Positions 8,017-16,188 of a stretch of DNA of 64,000 nucleotides are shown here, piece after piece. The translations under genes were made by a program, and so were the position numbers. The DNA is taken from NCBI RefSeq assembly GCF_000720115.1, contig NZ_JOIR01000009.1, positions 62,001 through 126,000 of the forward strand, written 5' to 3'. The first letter of the stretch is position 1. Each line of letters begins with the position of its first letter. The stretch is from Streptomyces sp. NRRL F-2580. Its GTDB lineage: Bacteria; Actinomycetota; Actinomycetes; Streptomycetales; Streptomycetaceae. Under the pieces are notes generated by a model that did no database searches, was not told the origin of the DNA, and saw only the letters and a list, made by a program, of their open reading frames with translations.

Positions 8017-8466
8017 TTATCGGGCCTGCTCGCCGGGCCCGATACCGAGTGCCTCGGTCGCCGTCGGGTTCACCAGGAGTGCGACGACGGCCACCGCGGC
8101 CACGGCCAGGGCCACCGCGGCGGCGATCATCGCGCCGCCGGTGCTGTAGAGGGTCCAGGCCACCGGCAGCGCCATCAGCTGGGTGATCAGCGCCGGGCCG
8201 CGGCTCCAGCGGCGGCCCAGGCGCAGCCCGCGGGCCGCGATCAGCGGCAGCGCGGCGAGGGCGAGCAGGGTGATCCCGCCCGTCTCGGCCTGCTGCGGGG
8301 AGTCGGGGTCGCCGGCGATGCCGACGAACAGCATGTAGACGCCGAGGCCGGCCAGTGCCAGACCCTCCAGCGCGGTGAGCGCGGCGGCGGCGGTCAGCCG
8401 GCCGGGCAGCCCGGCGGGCGGTGCGACGGTGGGGGCGGGGGCCTGCGCAGGCTGCTTCTTACTCAC
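8017..8466 (-). CDS. Conserved integral membrane protein
   Basis: The 149-residue protein has four hydrophobic segments after a short Ala/Pro-rich cytoplasmic N-terminus (about 30-55, 68-88, 95-118 and 122-142). No catalytic motif is seen and no function is assigned. The GTG start at 8466 closely follows TGGAG. It is convergent with sigH, with a 12-bp palindrome (CCGGACGTCCGG, 8005-8016) in the 21-bp gap, and divergent from the diacylglycerol kinase-like gene. Confidence 0.65.
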   Translation of the reverse strand: MSKKQPAQAPAPTVAPPAGLPGRLTAAAALTALEGLALAGLGVYMLFVGIAGDPDSPQQAETGGITLLALAALPLIAARGLRLGRRWSRGPALITQLMALPVAWTLYSTGGAMIAAAVALAVAAVAVVALLVNPTATEALGIGPGEQAR

Positions 8467-8550
8467 TCCAGCAGGGTAGCGGCGGGCCCCGGACCCCGGA
8501 GGGGACGGGCAGTAGGGTCGGCACGAGAAGGGGTGGGTAGTCTGGCGCTC

Positions 8551-9516
8551 ATGCGTGCACTTCTCGTGGCCAACCCAGCAGCGACGACCACCAGTGCGCG
8601 CACGCGTGACGTCCTGACCCATGCCCTGGCCAGCGAGATGAAGCTGGAGGCGGTGACCACCGAGTACCGCGGGCACGCCCGGGACCTGGGACGCAAGGCC
8701 GCGCACCAGGGGCTCGACCTCGTCGTCGCGCTCGGCGGCGACGGCACGGTCAACGAAGTGGTCAACGGACTCCTGCACGACGGGCCCGATCCGGACCGGC
8801 TGCCCCGGCTGGCCGTGGTGCCCGGCGGATCCACCAATGTCTTCGCGCGCGCCCTGGGGCTGCCCAACGACGCGGTCGAGGCGACCGGCGCCCTGCTGGA
8901 CGCGCTGCGCGAGCAGCGGGAGCGGATTGTCGGCCTGGGTCTCGCGGCCGGCACCCCGGGCACGGAGGACGAGTCGGTCCCGGCGCGCTGGTTCACCTTC
9001 TGCGCGGGCTTCGGCTTCGACGCGGGAGTGGTGGGGCGGGTCGAGCAGCAGCGGGAGCGCGGCAAGCGTTCGACGCACGCCCTGTATGTACGACAGCTGA
9101 TGCGCCAGTTCTGGGAGGAGCCGAACCGGCGGCACGGCACGGTGACGCTGGAGCGCCCGGGCGCGGATCCGGTGACGGATCTGGTGCTGTCGATAGTGTG
9201 CAACACGTCACCTTGGACGTATCTGGGCAATCGTCCGCTTTATGCCTCTCCGGAGGCGTCGTTCGATACCGCACTTGACGTATTGGCGCTCGACCGTTTG
9301 TCAACTCCGGCCGTCGCGCGCTACGCGACACAGCTCCTGACCTCCACTCCTGAGCGGGGTCCGCACGGCAAGCACGCGGTGTCTCTGCACGATCTGACCG
9401 ACTTCACCTTGCATTCGAAGGTTCCCCTTCCGTTCCAGATGGACGGAGACCACCTCGGACTGCGGACCAGCGTTCGGTTCACAGGCGTACGCCGTGCACT
9501 GCGTGTGATTGTGTGA
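8551..9516 (+). CDS. Diacylglycerol kinase-family lipid kinase
   Basis: This 321-residue protein has the DAGK catalytic domain (about 1-130): MRALLVANPAA, the nucleotide-binding GGDGTVNEVVNGL and PGGSTNVFARALGLP. The C-terminal lid ends in FQMDGDHLGL. The family phosphorylates diacylglycerol or related lipids; the substrate here is unknown. ATG 8551 is preferred over the in-frame GTG at 8533 because the protein then begins at the first beta strand, as in its relatives. Confidence 0.83.
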   Translation: MRALLVANPAATTTSARTRDVLTHALASEMKLEAVTTEYRGHARDLGRKAAHQGLDLVVALGGDGTVNEVVNGLLHDGPDPDRLPRLAVVPGGSTNVFARALGLPNDAVEATGALLDALREQRERIVGLGLAAGTPGTEDESVPARWFTFCAGFGFDAGVVGRVEQQRERGKRSTHALYVRQLMRQFWEEPNRRHGTVTLERPGADPVTDLVLSIVCNTSPWTYLGNRPLYASPEASFDTALDVLALDRLSTPAVARYATQLLTSTPERGPHGKHAVSLHDLTDFTLHSKVPLPFQMDGDHLGLRTSVRFTGVRRALRVIV

Positions 9517-9840
9517 GCGGAAGGGCCAGAAGGCCTTTCACTCGAACGTTTACACGCCGGTCCACCCTCACGATGTAGGGCTGTGACCTAGTAGACACCG
9601 ACGAATCAAAAAAAACTTTCCGGAAGGGGTTGTATCCCCGTCCGAGGTTTGCGAATCTCTTCATGGCGATCGGGACAGCCCGCACAACCCGGCACCCACA
9701 CAGATCGCCAGAACCCCTCCACGAATCTCTGACTGATCACCCGCGTGAAACCGGGCGGTCGCCCTTCCCTCACGGGGGGATTCGTGAAAGCGTTCACATT
9801 CACAAGCAAAGTGCCCGCAATACAAGGAGATGGAGCAGCC
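9517..9840 (+). other. Long gene-free leader region before wblE
   Basis: These 324 bases contain no credible gene. They are less GC-rich than the flanks, with an A8 tract (9608-9615), an inverted repeat GGCGATC/GATCGCC (9665-9671, 9703-9709), the direct repeat CGAATCTCT at about 9652 and 9722, and a matching GATTCGT near 9780. A long structured 5' leader with multiple promoters is typical for wbl genes; no specific RNA element was recognised. Confidence 0.4.
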
Positions 9841-10098
9841 ATGGACTGGCGTCACAACGCCGTTTGCCGCGAGGAAGACCCGGAACTCTTCTTCCCCATC
9901 GGCAACACCGGTCCTGCGCTGCTGCAGATCGAGGAAGCCAAGGCCGTCTGCCGCCGTTGCCCCGTCATGGAGCAGTGCCTGCAGTGGGCGCTCGAGTCCG
10001 GTCAGGACTCCGGCGTCTGGGGCGGTCTCAGCGAGGACGAGCGCCGCGCGATGAAGCGCCGCGCCGCTCGCAACCGGGCGCGCAACGCCAGCGCCTGA
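9841..10098 (+). CDS. wblE: WhiB-family iron-sulfur regulator WblE
   Basis: The 85-residue protein carries the four cluster cysteines C9, C37, C40 and C46 (CRRCPVMEQC) and the beta-turn GVWGGLSEDERR, followed by a basic tail (RRAMKRRAARNRARN). WhiB-like proteins bind [4Fe-4S] and region 4 of the principal sigma factor. Size, sequence and position beside the sensor kinase and SigH genes match S. coelicolor wblE. ATG 9841 follows AAGGAG. Confidence 0.9.
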   Translation: MDWRHNAVCREEDPELFFPIGNTGPALLQIEEAKAVCRRCPVMEQCLQWALESGQDSGVWGGLSEDERRAMKRRAARNRARNASA

Positions 10099-10163
10099 CA
10101 ACGACTTTCGAGCCTCGACGCGCAGCGCGTAGTACCCGAACAAGCGCTCAGCAACGTGCTCTC

Positions 10164-10223
10164 GAGCCCCGGACCGATCACCTCCCCCAGCTACCGCCGG
10201 GAGGGGCCCCAGGTCCGGGGCTC
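10164..10223. terminator. Bidirectional terminator between wblE and the sensor kinase gene
   Basis: A 12-bp perfect outer stem (GAGCCCCGGACC at 10164-10175, complement at 10212-10223) encloses an inner CCTCCC/GGGAGG stem. The genes are convergent. Confidence 0.75.
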
Positions 10224-10303
10224 AGTGCTTTTCCGGTCACACCGAGTGATGTTCCTGCCGTTGGCCGCACGTCACCCGGTGTGACGCAGCGTTACCGCTA
10301 CGG

Positions 10304-11773
10304 CTACTTTTGCGGGCTCGACGGCAGGTCGAGGACGACCTTGGTCCCGCGCGGCTGCGACCGGACCATGTCGAACGTTCCGCCGAGCTCCCCCTCCACG
10401 AGGGTCCGTACGATCTGCAGCCCGAGGTTGCCGGCCCGCTGGGGATCGAATCCCTCGGGCAGACCGCTGCCGTCGTCGAGCACGGTGATCAGCAGCCGCC
10501 CGTCGGTGCGGCCGCTCCCGGTGCGCGTCGCGGCCACCTCCACGGTCCCCCGCTCGCCCTGGGTGAAGGCGTGCTCCAGGGCGTTCTGCAGGATCTCGGT
10601 CAGCACCATCGACAGCGGAGTAGCGACCTCCGCGTCCAGGATCCCGAACCGGCCGGTGCGTCGGCAGTCGACCTTGCCCGGCGAGATCTCCGAGACCATC
10701 GCGATCACGCGGTCGGCGATCTCGTCGAACTCGACCCGCTCGTCAAGGTTCTGAGACAGCGTCTCGTGCACGATCGCGATCGAACCGACGCGGCGCACGG
10801 CCTCGTTGAGCGCCTCGCGGCCCTGCGGAGAATCCATTCGGCGGGCTTGGAGCCGCAGGAGGGCGGCAACCGTCTGGAGGTTGTTCTTCACCCGGTGGTG
10901 GATCTCCCGGATGGTCGCGTCCTTGGTGATGAGTTCACGTTCGCGACGGCGCAGTTCGGTGACGTCGCGGCAGAGCACCAGGGAGCCGATCCGCGTCCCC
11001 TTCGGCTTGAGCGGGATCGCGCGCAGCTGGATGACCCCGCCGTTCCCCTCGATCTCGGTCTCCCTGGGGGCCCAGCCGCTGGCGAGTTTGACCAGGGCCT
11101 CGTCCACCGGACCGCGGGAGGGGGCGAGTTCGGCGGTGGTGTTGCCAAGGTGCTGCCCGACCAGGTCGGAGGCGAGGCCGAGCCGGTGGTAGGCGGAGAG
11201 CGCGTTCGGGGACGCGTAGGTGACCACGCCGTCGGCGTCGAGCCGGATCAGGCCGTCCCCGACGCGCGGGGAGGCGTCCATGTCGACCTGCTGGCCCGGG
11301 AACGGGAAGGAGCCCGCGGCGATCATCTGGGCCAGGTCGGAGGCGGACTGGAGGTAGGTCAGCTCCAGCCGGCTCGGTGTACGCACGGTGAGCAGGTTGG
11401 TGTTGCGGGCGATCACTCCCAGTACCCGTCCCTCGCGGCGGACGGGGATCGACTCGACGCGGACCGGCACCTCCTCGCGCCACTCCGGGTCGCCCTCGCG
11501 CACGATCCGGCCCTCGTCGAGCGCGGCGTCCAGGAGCGGGCGGCGGCCGCGCGGGACGAGGTGGCCGACCATGTCGTCCTGGTACGAGGTGGGGCCGGTG
11601 TTGGGGCGCATCTGGGCGACCGATACGTACCGCGTGCCGTCGAGGGTGGGCACCCACAGCACGAGGTCGGCGAAGGACAGGTCGGAGAGCAGTTGCCACT
11701 CCGAGACCAGCAGGTGGAGCCACTCCAGGTCGGTTTCACTGAGAGCGGTGTGCTGGCGTACGAGGTCGTTCAT
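10304..11773 (-). CDS. Sensor histidine kinase (GAF-like, PAS, HisKA_2, HATPase)
   Basis: The 489-residue soluble kinase has an N-terminal GAF-like sensor module (about 1-150), a PAS domain (about 170-285), the HisKA_2 phospho-acceptor helix REIHHRVKNNLQTVAALLRLQ with the conserved HHRVKNNL motif, and an HATPase domain (N-box LTEILQNALEHA, G-boxes DDGSGLP and GNLGLQIV). It has no transmembrane segment and no adjacent response regulator, so the partner is elsewhere. An in-frame GTG at 11782 is the alternative start. A dre-like site lies about 150 bp upstream, hinting at DasR control. Confidence 0.88.
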   Translation of the reverse strand: MNDLVRQHTALSETDLEWLHLLVSEWQLLSDLSFADLVLWVPTLDGTRYVSVAQMRPNTGPTSYQDDMVGHLVPRGRRPLLDAALDEGRIVREGDPEWREEVPVRVESIPVRREGRVLGVIARNTNLLTVRTPSRLELTYLQSASDLAQMIAAGSFPFPGQQVDMDASPRVGDGLIRLDADGVVTYASPNALSAYHRLGLASDLVGQHLGNTTAELAPSRGPVDEALVKLASGWAPRETEIEGNGGVIQLRAIPLKPKGTRIGSLVLCRDVTELRRRERELITKDATIREIHHRVKNNLQTVAALLRLQARRMDSPQGREALNEAVRRVGSIAIVHETLSQNLDERVEFDEIADRVIAMVSEISPGKVDCRRTGRFGILDAEVATPLSMVLTEILQNALEHAFTQGERGTVEVAATRTGSGRTDGRLLITVLDDGSGLPEGFDPQRAGNLGLQIVRTLVEGELGGTFDMVRSQPRGTKVVLDLPSSPQK

Positions 11774-12167
11774 GGAGGGCACGTTGCGAGCGTACCCCGG
11801 GTACGCGTGATGACTTTCCCCACGACGGTACTCAGGAGTATCCAGGAAGGCCGCGGGCCGCGTACTGTTGGAGGAAGCGACGGGTTTCCACGTCCCGTCA
11901 TTGGATGGACAGAACAGAATGGTCTAGTCCACAATTGACTAAGCTTCCGCCCTCCCCGCACAGGAGGACGGATCGAGGTAAGCCGCGCGCTCTGCCCTGA
12001 CCGCGCAGGCACCTCCCACCGGCCGTCGGGAACCGCACACCTGTCGGCCGTAAGTACTCCGGGCTACGGTGCCGGACGGGTTGAGGGTCCCGTCCTGCAC
12101 CGTGGCCCAGAGGAATTTTCGGGCCCGTTCTCCGGGCCTGTTTCCGGGTCGGACGCCCGATCGGCGA
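11774..12167. other. Gene-free region upstream of the sensor kinase
   Basis: About 394 bases with no supportable gene on either strand; the longest plausible start (ATG at 11905) gives only 31 codons without a ribosome site. The dre-like element at 11919-11934 is the only recognisable feature. Confidence 0.5.
11919..11934. promoter_or_regulatory. Orphan DasR-responsive element (dre)-like site
   Basis: AATGGTCTAGTCCACA closely matches the dre consensus A(C/G)TGGTCTAGACCA(C/G)T. It lies about 146 bp upstream of the sensor kinase start on the minus strand and about 1.8 kb before nagB. Either it regulates the kinase, or it is a remnant of an older nagB promoter separated by the TetR/SDR pair. 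Confidence 0.6.
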
Positions 12168-12764
12168 CTACGCCGGCGGCCAGGCCAGCAGGGCCCGCGC
12201 CGCGACCGCCTCCAGCTCCTCCCGCCCCGCCCCGTCGCGCGACTGCTGGGACATCCCCTGAAGCACCGCCCCGGCGAACCGGGCCAGCGCCCGCGCGTCC
12301 GTGTCCGCGGGCAGCGCGCCGGTGGCCATGTCGGCCCGGATCCGGCTCTCGAACATCTCCAGGTTGGCATTGCGCCGCTCGCGCAGGGCCGCCGCCACCT
12401 CGTCCGAGGTGGTGTTGATCGCGGCGCTGATCACCAGGCAGCCGCGCGGGTGGGCCGGGTCGGTGTACACCTCCGCCGCCTCGCGCAGGATGCGCTCGAC
12501 GGCTGCCCGGGCAGTGGGCTCCTCGGCCAGCGCCACGCTCGCGAAGTCCCCGTACCGGCCGCCGTACACGGTCACGACCTCGTCGAAGAGCCTGCGCTTG
12601 TCACCGAAGGCCGCGTAGAGGCTGGGCGCGCTGATGCCGAGCAGGGCGGTCAGGTCGGAGATGGAGGTCGCCTCGTAGCCGCGCTCCCAGAAGGCGGTCA
12701 TCGCCTTGTCGAGGGCGGCGTCGCGGTCGAAGGAACGGGGTCTGCCGCGCTGTCCGGTCACCAT
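12168..12764 (-). CDS. TetR/AcrR-family repressor
   Basis: The 198-residue protein has an N-terminal helix-turn-helix (RDAALDKAMTAFWERGYEATSISDLTALLGISAPSLYAAFGDKRRLF) and a C-terminal ligand-binding domain of the kind often paired with oxidoreductases (HPRGCLVISAA). It is divergent from the SDR gene 84 bp away and probably represses both through the TAGCG elements between them. ATG 12764 is taken; a GTG six bases upstream is possible. Confidence 0.87.
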   Translation of the reverse strand: MVTGQRGRPRSFDRDAALDKAMTAFWERGYEATSISDLTALLGISAPSLYAAFGDKRRLFDEVVTVYGGRYGDFASVALAEEPTARAAVERILREAAEVYTDPAHPRGCLVISAAINTTSDEVAAALRERRNANLEMFESRIRADMATGALPADTDARALARFAGAVLQGMSQQSRDGAGREELEAVAARALLAWPPA

Positions 12765-12776
12765 GCCCACATTCTA

Positions 12777-12828
12777 TAGCGGGCGCTAAGGAATCTGGTA
12801 CGGTCCCTTTCTGTAGCGATCACTAGCG
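12777..12828. promoter_or_regulatory. Candidate TetR operators with TAGCG half-sites
   Basis: A perfect palindrome TAGCG-GG-CGCTA at 12777-12788 is followed by two direct TAGCGAT copies at 12814-12820 and 12824-12830. Four half-sites in the 84-bp divergent gap suggest cooperative binding by the adjacent TetR protein. Confidence 0.55.
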
Positions 12829-12848
12829 ATTACGGAGGGGGGCGCGTC

Positions 12849-13610
12849 ATGGGCGTGCTCAAGGGGAAGACGGCACTGGTCACGGGCGGCAGCCGGGGCA
12901 TCGGACGGGCCGTGGCCGAGCGGCTGGCCAGGGACGGGGCGCTGGTCGCGGTGCACTACGGGCACAACGAGGCGGCGGCGATGGAGACGGTGGCGGGCAT
13001 CGAGGCGGCCGCCGGGCGCGCCTTCGCGATCGGGGCCGAGCTCGGGGTCCCCGGGGACGCCCTGGCGCTCTGGGCGGCGTACGAGGCCCATCCCGCGCAC
13101 ACCGCGGGCGTGGACATCCTGGTCAACAACGCGGGCGGGGCGACCTTCGCGGGGATCGAGGGGACGGACGAGGACACGTACGACCGGGCGCACGCCCTCA
13201 ACGCGAAGGCGCCCTTCTTCGTGATCAAGCACGGGCTGGCGCGGCTGCGGGACGGGGGCCGGATCGTGAACGTGACCGGTACGCCGGAGATCGCCCTGCC
13301 GGCGATCCTGGCGACGGTCATGGCGAAGGGCGCGGCGAACGCGATGACCCGCTCCCTCGCCGCCGAGCTGGCCCCGCGCGGGATCACCGTGAACTCGGTG
13401 GGCCCCGGAATCATCGAGACGGACCTGAACGCGGGCCTGCTCGCGGACGCGGGGACCCGGGCCCACCTGGCCGCCCGCTCGGTCTTCCACCGGGTGGGCA
13501 CGGCGGAGGAGGTCGCGGACGTGGTGGCGTTCCTGGCCTCGGCGGACTCCCGCTGGGTCACGGGCCAGCACCTGGACGCGACGGGCGGGCTCCAGCTCTC
13601 GCTGGTCTAG
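12849..13610 (+). CDS. SDR-family protein with altered catalytic residues
   Basis: The 253-residue Rossmann protein has the cofactor motif VTGGSRGIGRAVAE, NNAG (93-96), the structural Asn118 and the catalytic-position Lys160. At the YxxxK site the sequence is TVMAK, so the catalytic Tyr is Thr156, and the usual catalytic Ser is Thr143 (NVTGT). The fold and NAD(P) binding look intact, but classical SDR catalysis should be impaired. It is transcribed divergently from the TetR gene. It may be a pseudoenzyme or use other chemistry. Confidence 0.82.
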   Translation: MGVLKGKTALVTGGSRGIGRAVAERLARDGALVAVHYGHNEAAAMETVAGIEAAAGRAFAIGAELGVPGDALALWAAYEAHPAHTAGVDILVNNAGGATFAGIEGTDEDTYDRAHALNAKAPFFVIKHGLARLRDGGRIVNVTGTPEIALPAILATVMAKGAANAMTRSLAAELAPRGITVNSVGPGIIETDLNAGLLADAGTRAHLAARSVFHRVGTAEEVADVVAFLASADSRWVTGQHLDATGGLQLSLV

Positions 13611-13698
13611 GAGGCGTCTCGTCGACGGGCCCGGGACCGGGATCCGGATCACGATGGATAACGACGAGACCCCCGCCACGGGCGCCGGCCTCTGCTAG

Positions 13699-13714
13699 AT
13701 TGGTCTATACCACA
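13699..13714. promoter_or_regulatory. DasR-responsive element (dre) before nagB
   Basis: ATTGGTCTATACCACA matches the dre consensus with one change in the core. It lies 29 bp upstream of the nagB start, where DasR control of nagB is established in S. coelicolor. Confidence 0.8.
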
Positions 13715-13742
13715 CCACCCACTCCAGATCGGCAGGCCCCGC

Positions 13743-14528
13743 GTGGAAGTTGTCATCGTCCCGGACGCCAAGGCAGGCGGCGAGCTCATCGCGGAGGCCA
13801 TGGCCGCCCTGGTGCGGCGCAAGCCCGACGCCCTGCTCGGCGTGGCGACCGGCTCTACCCCGCTGCCCATCTACGAAGCCCTCGCCGCCAAGGTCAAGGC
13901 CGGTCAGGTCGACGCCTCCCGGGCCCGCATCTGCCAGCTCGACGAGTACGTCGGCCTGCCGGCCGGGCATCCCGAGTCCTACCGCGCCGTCGTACTCCGC
14001 GAGGTCGTCGAGCCGCTCGGCCTGTCCGAGGCCTCCTTCATGGGGCCCGACGGCTCGGCGCAGGACATAGTCGGCGCGTGCGAGGCGTACGACCGGGCCC
14101 TCGCCGAGGCCGGCGGCGTCGACCTCCAGCTGCTCGGCATCGGCACGGACGGCCACATCGGCTTCAACGAACCGTGCTCCTCGCTCGCCTCCCGCACCCG
14201 CATCAAGACGCTGACGGAGCAGACCCGCGTGGACAACGCGCGCTTCTTCGACGACGACCTGGACCAGGTGCCGCACCACGTCATCACCCAGGGCATCGGC
14301 ACCATCCTCGACGCCCGCCACCTGGTGCTCCTGGCCACGGGCGAGGGCAAGGCCGAGGCGGTCGCGCAGACCGTCGAGGGCCCGCTGTCCGCGCTGGTCC
14401 CGGCGTCCGCGCTGCAGTTGCACCGGCACGCGACCGTCGTCGTGGACGAGGCCGCCGCGTCGAAGCTGAAGCTGGCGGACTACTTCCGGCACACGTACGC
14501 CAACAAGCCTGCCTGGCAGGGCCTGTAG
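13743..14528 (+). CDS. nagB: Glucosamine-6-phosphate deaminase
   Basis: The 261-residue enzyme converts glucosamine-6-phosphate to fructose-6-phosphate and ammonia, the last step of GlcNAc catabolism. Motifs are GVATGSTPLPIY, LDEYVGLPAGHPESY (catalytic Asp region) and GIGTDGHIGFNEP, plus the His in THVITQGIGTIL-type context (VITQGIGTIL). Length matches NagB. The start is GTG 13743. It is controlled by the dre just upstream and is convergent with the das cluster that imports the substrate. Confidence 0.93.
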   Translation: MEVVIVPDAKAGGELIAEAMAALVRRKPDALLGVATGSTPLPIYEALAAKVKAGQVDASRARICQLDEYVGLPAGHPESYRAVVLREVVEPLGLSEASFMGPDGSAQDIVGACEAYDRALAEAGGVDLQLLGIGTDGHIGFNEPCSSLASRTRIKTLTEQTRVDNARFFDDDLDQVPHHVITQGIGTILDARHLVLLATGEGKAEAVAQTVEGPLSALVPASALQLHRHATVVVDEAAASKLKLADYFRHTYANKPAWQGL

Positions 14529-14542
14529 CCGCACCGGCACGC

Positions 14543-14580
14543 CGAAGGGTCTGGACCTCCCCTGGGGGCCAGGCCCTTCG
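14543..14580 (+). terminator. nagB terminator hairpin
   Basis: CGAAGGGTCTGG (14543-14554) pairs with CCAGGCCCTTCG (14569-14580), with one G-U pair, 15 bp after the nagB stop. Confidence 0.7.
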
Positions 14581-14634
14581 ACGTGTGCGGGTGCGGAGCC
14601 GCTGCGCGGGGCCTTCCGGGCGCTGCCCGCACCC

Positions 14635-14666
14635 GCGCCTCAACCGCCGGCGGGGCTGGATTTGAG
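14635..14666. repeat. Dispersed Streptomyces intergenic repeat, copy 1
   Basis: The core GCGCCTCAA-CCGCC-GGCGGGGCTGGA resembles a short element scattered through Streptomyces intergenic regions. A second, inverted copy is at 52564-52588. Confidence 0.6.
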
Positions 14667-14682
14667 CCGCGCCGGGTTTTGA

Positions 14683-14695
14683 GGGGGGGGGGGGG
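14683..14695 (+). repeat. G13 homopolymer
   Basis: An uninterrupted run of 13 G residues lies 3 bp beyond the dasD stop in the convergent gap with nagB. It is the longest homopolymer noticed in the window. It could be slippage-prone, and its length may be uncertain in the assembly. Confidence 0.9.
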
Positions 14696-14698
14696 CCG

Positions 14699-16180
14699 CT
14701 ACGCCCCCGCGATGACTTCCGCCGCGGCTCGGCCGCAGACGCGGGACGCGCCATGCGTGGCGATGTACACCGAGCCCCGCGGCGCGGCCATCGGGAGGCC
14801 CATCTCCACCACCACCGTGTCCGGCCGCGCGGCGACCAGCGCTTCCACGGCCCGCTCCATCCACGGGTGCCGGTGCGCGTCCCGGACCACCACGACCACC
14901 GTGCGGTCCCCCGCCGCCGCCAGGATGGCCTCCGCCGGGGCTCCCTCCGGGTAGCGGCCCGAGGCTGTCGCGGGGACCAGCGCGGCCAGCTCCTCGGCCA
15001 CGCCCCACGGCGTCTCGTCGCCCACCGCGATGTTCGCGACCGGGGTCAGCGTCGCCACGTACGGGGCGGAGAGCGGCCGCGGCGCGCCGGTGACGGCGAG
15101 GGCGCGGCGGGCCGCCGTCAGCCCGATGCCGGACGCGCGGCTCCCCTCCGGCCGCGCGTCCGGCCGGGCCCGGCAGGTCCACGCGGCGAGCTCGCGGACG
15201 CGGGCGGCGGCGTCGGCGAGGCGCTCCTCGGGGAGCGTGCCCTCGCGTACGGCCGCGACCAGCGCGTCGCGCAGCCGCAGGACCGTGGCCTCGTCGGCGA
15301 GTCCGCCGCCGACACAGATGGCGTCGGCGCCCGCCGCGATGGCGAGGACCGAGCCGCGCTCGATCCCGTACGTCCCGGCGATGGCGTTCATCTCCATGCC
15401 GTCGGTGACGATGAGGCCCTCGTAGCCGAGCTCCTTGCGCAGCAGGCCGGTCAGGATCTGTGGGCTGAGCGTGGCCGGGCGGGTCGGGTCGAGGGCGGGC
15501 ACCAGGATGTGCGCGCTCATCACGGCCTTGGTGCCGGCCTCGATGGCCGCCTTGAAGGGGATCAGCTCGCGGGCCTGGAGGGTGTCCAGGTCCACGTCGA
15601 TGCGCGGCAGGGCGTGGTGCGAGTCGACGCTGGTGTCGCCGTGGCCCGGGAAGTGCTTGGTGCACGCGGCGACGCCGGAGGCCTGGAGGCCCTCGACGTA
15701 GGCGGCGGTGTGCCGGGCGGCGAGGTGGGTGTCGGCGCCGAAGGACCGTACGCCGATGACGGGGTTGTCCGGGTTGGAGTTGACGTCCGCGGACGGGGCC
15801 CAGTTGAGGTTGACCCCGCACTCGGCGAGGCGGCGGCCCAGCTCGCGGGCGACGTCCCGGGTGAGGCCGGTGTCGTCGACGGCGCCGAGGGCCAGGTTGC
15901 CGGGGAAGGACGAGCCGCCGCGGACCTCCAGGCGGGTGACGTCGCCGCCCTCCTCGTCGATGGCGACCAGGACGTCGTCCCGTTCGGCGCGCAGCTGTGC
16001 GGTCAGCGCGGCGAGCTGCTCGGGCGAGGCGATGTTGCGGCCGAACAGGCCGACGGCGGTGAGGCCTTCGCCGACCCGGCGGAGCAGCCAGGCGGGGGCG
16101 GTGGTGCCCTCGAAGCCGGGCTGGAGGACCGCGAGGGCGTCCCGGGTGAGCGTGTCGGTCTGGTGCGCAAGGACAGTCAT
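14699..16180 (-). CDS. dasD: Intracellular GH3 beta-N-acetylglucosaminidase
   Basis: The 493-residue family 3 glycosidase has an N-terminal TIM barrel (about 1-350) carrying KHFPGHGDTSVDSHHALP (NagZ-type histidine loop) and the nucleophile Asp in VTDGMEMNAI, followed by a shorter C-terminal alpha/beta domain. There is no signal peptide, so it acts in the cytoplasm, probably splitting imported chitobiose to GlcNAc. It starts 8 bp after dasC, making it the last gene of the das operon; this position matches dasD in other streptomycetes. The ATG at 16180 is chosen because further upstream the frame overlaps dasC. Confidence 0.87.
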   Translation of the reverse strand: MTVLAHQTDTLTRDALAVLQPGFEGTTAPAWLLRRVGEGLTAVGLFGRNIASPEQLAALTAQLRAERDDVLVAIDEEGGDVTRLEVRGGSSFPGNLALGAVDDTGLTRDVARELGRRLAECGVNLNWAPSADVNSNPDNPVIGVRSFGADTHLAARHTAAYVEGLQASGVAACTKHFPGHGDTSVDSHHALPRIDVDLDTLQARELIPFKAAIEAGTKAVMSAHILVPALDPTRPATLSPQILTGLLRKELGYEGLIVTDGMEMNAIAGTYGIERGSVLAIAAGADAICVGGGLADEATVLRLRDALVAAVREGTLPEERLADAAARVRELAAWTCRARPDARPEGSRASGIGLTAARRALAVTGAPRPLSAPYVATLTPVANIAVGDETPWGVAEELAALVPATASGRYPEGAPAEAILAAAGDRTVVVVVRDAHRHPWMERAVEALVAARPDTVVVEMGLPMAAPRGSVYIATHGASRVCGRAAAEVIAGA

Positions 16181-16188
16181 GGCGGCCG

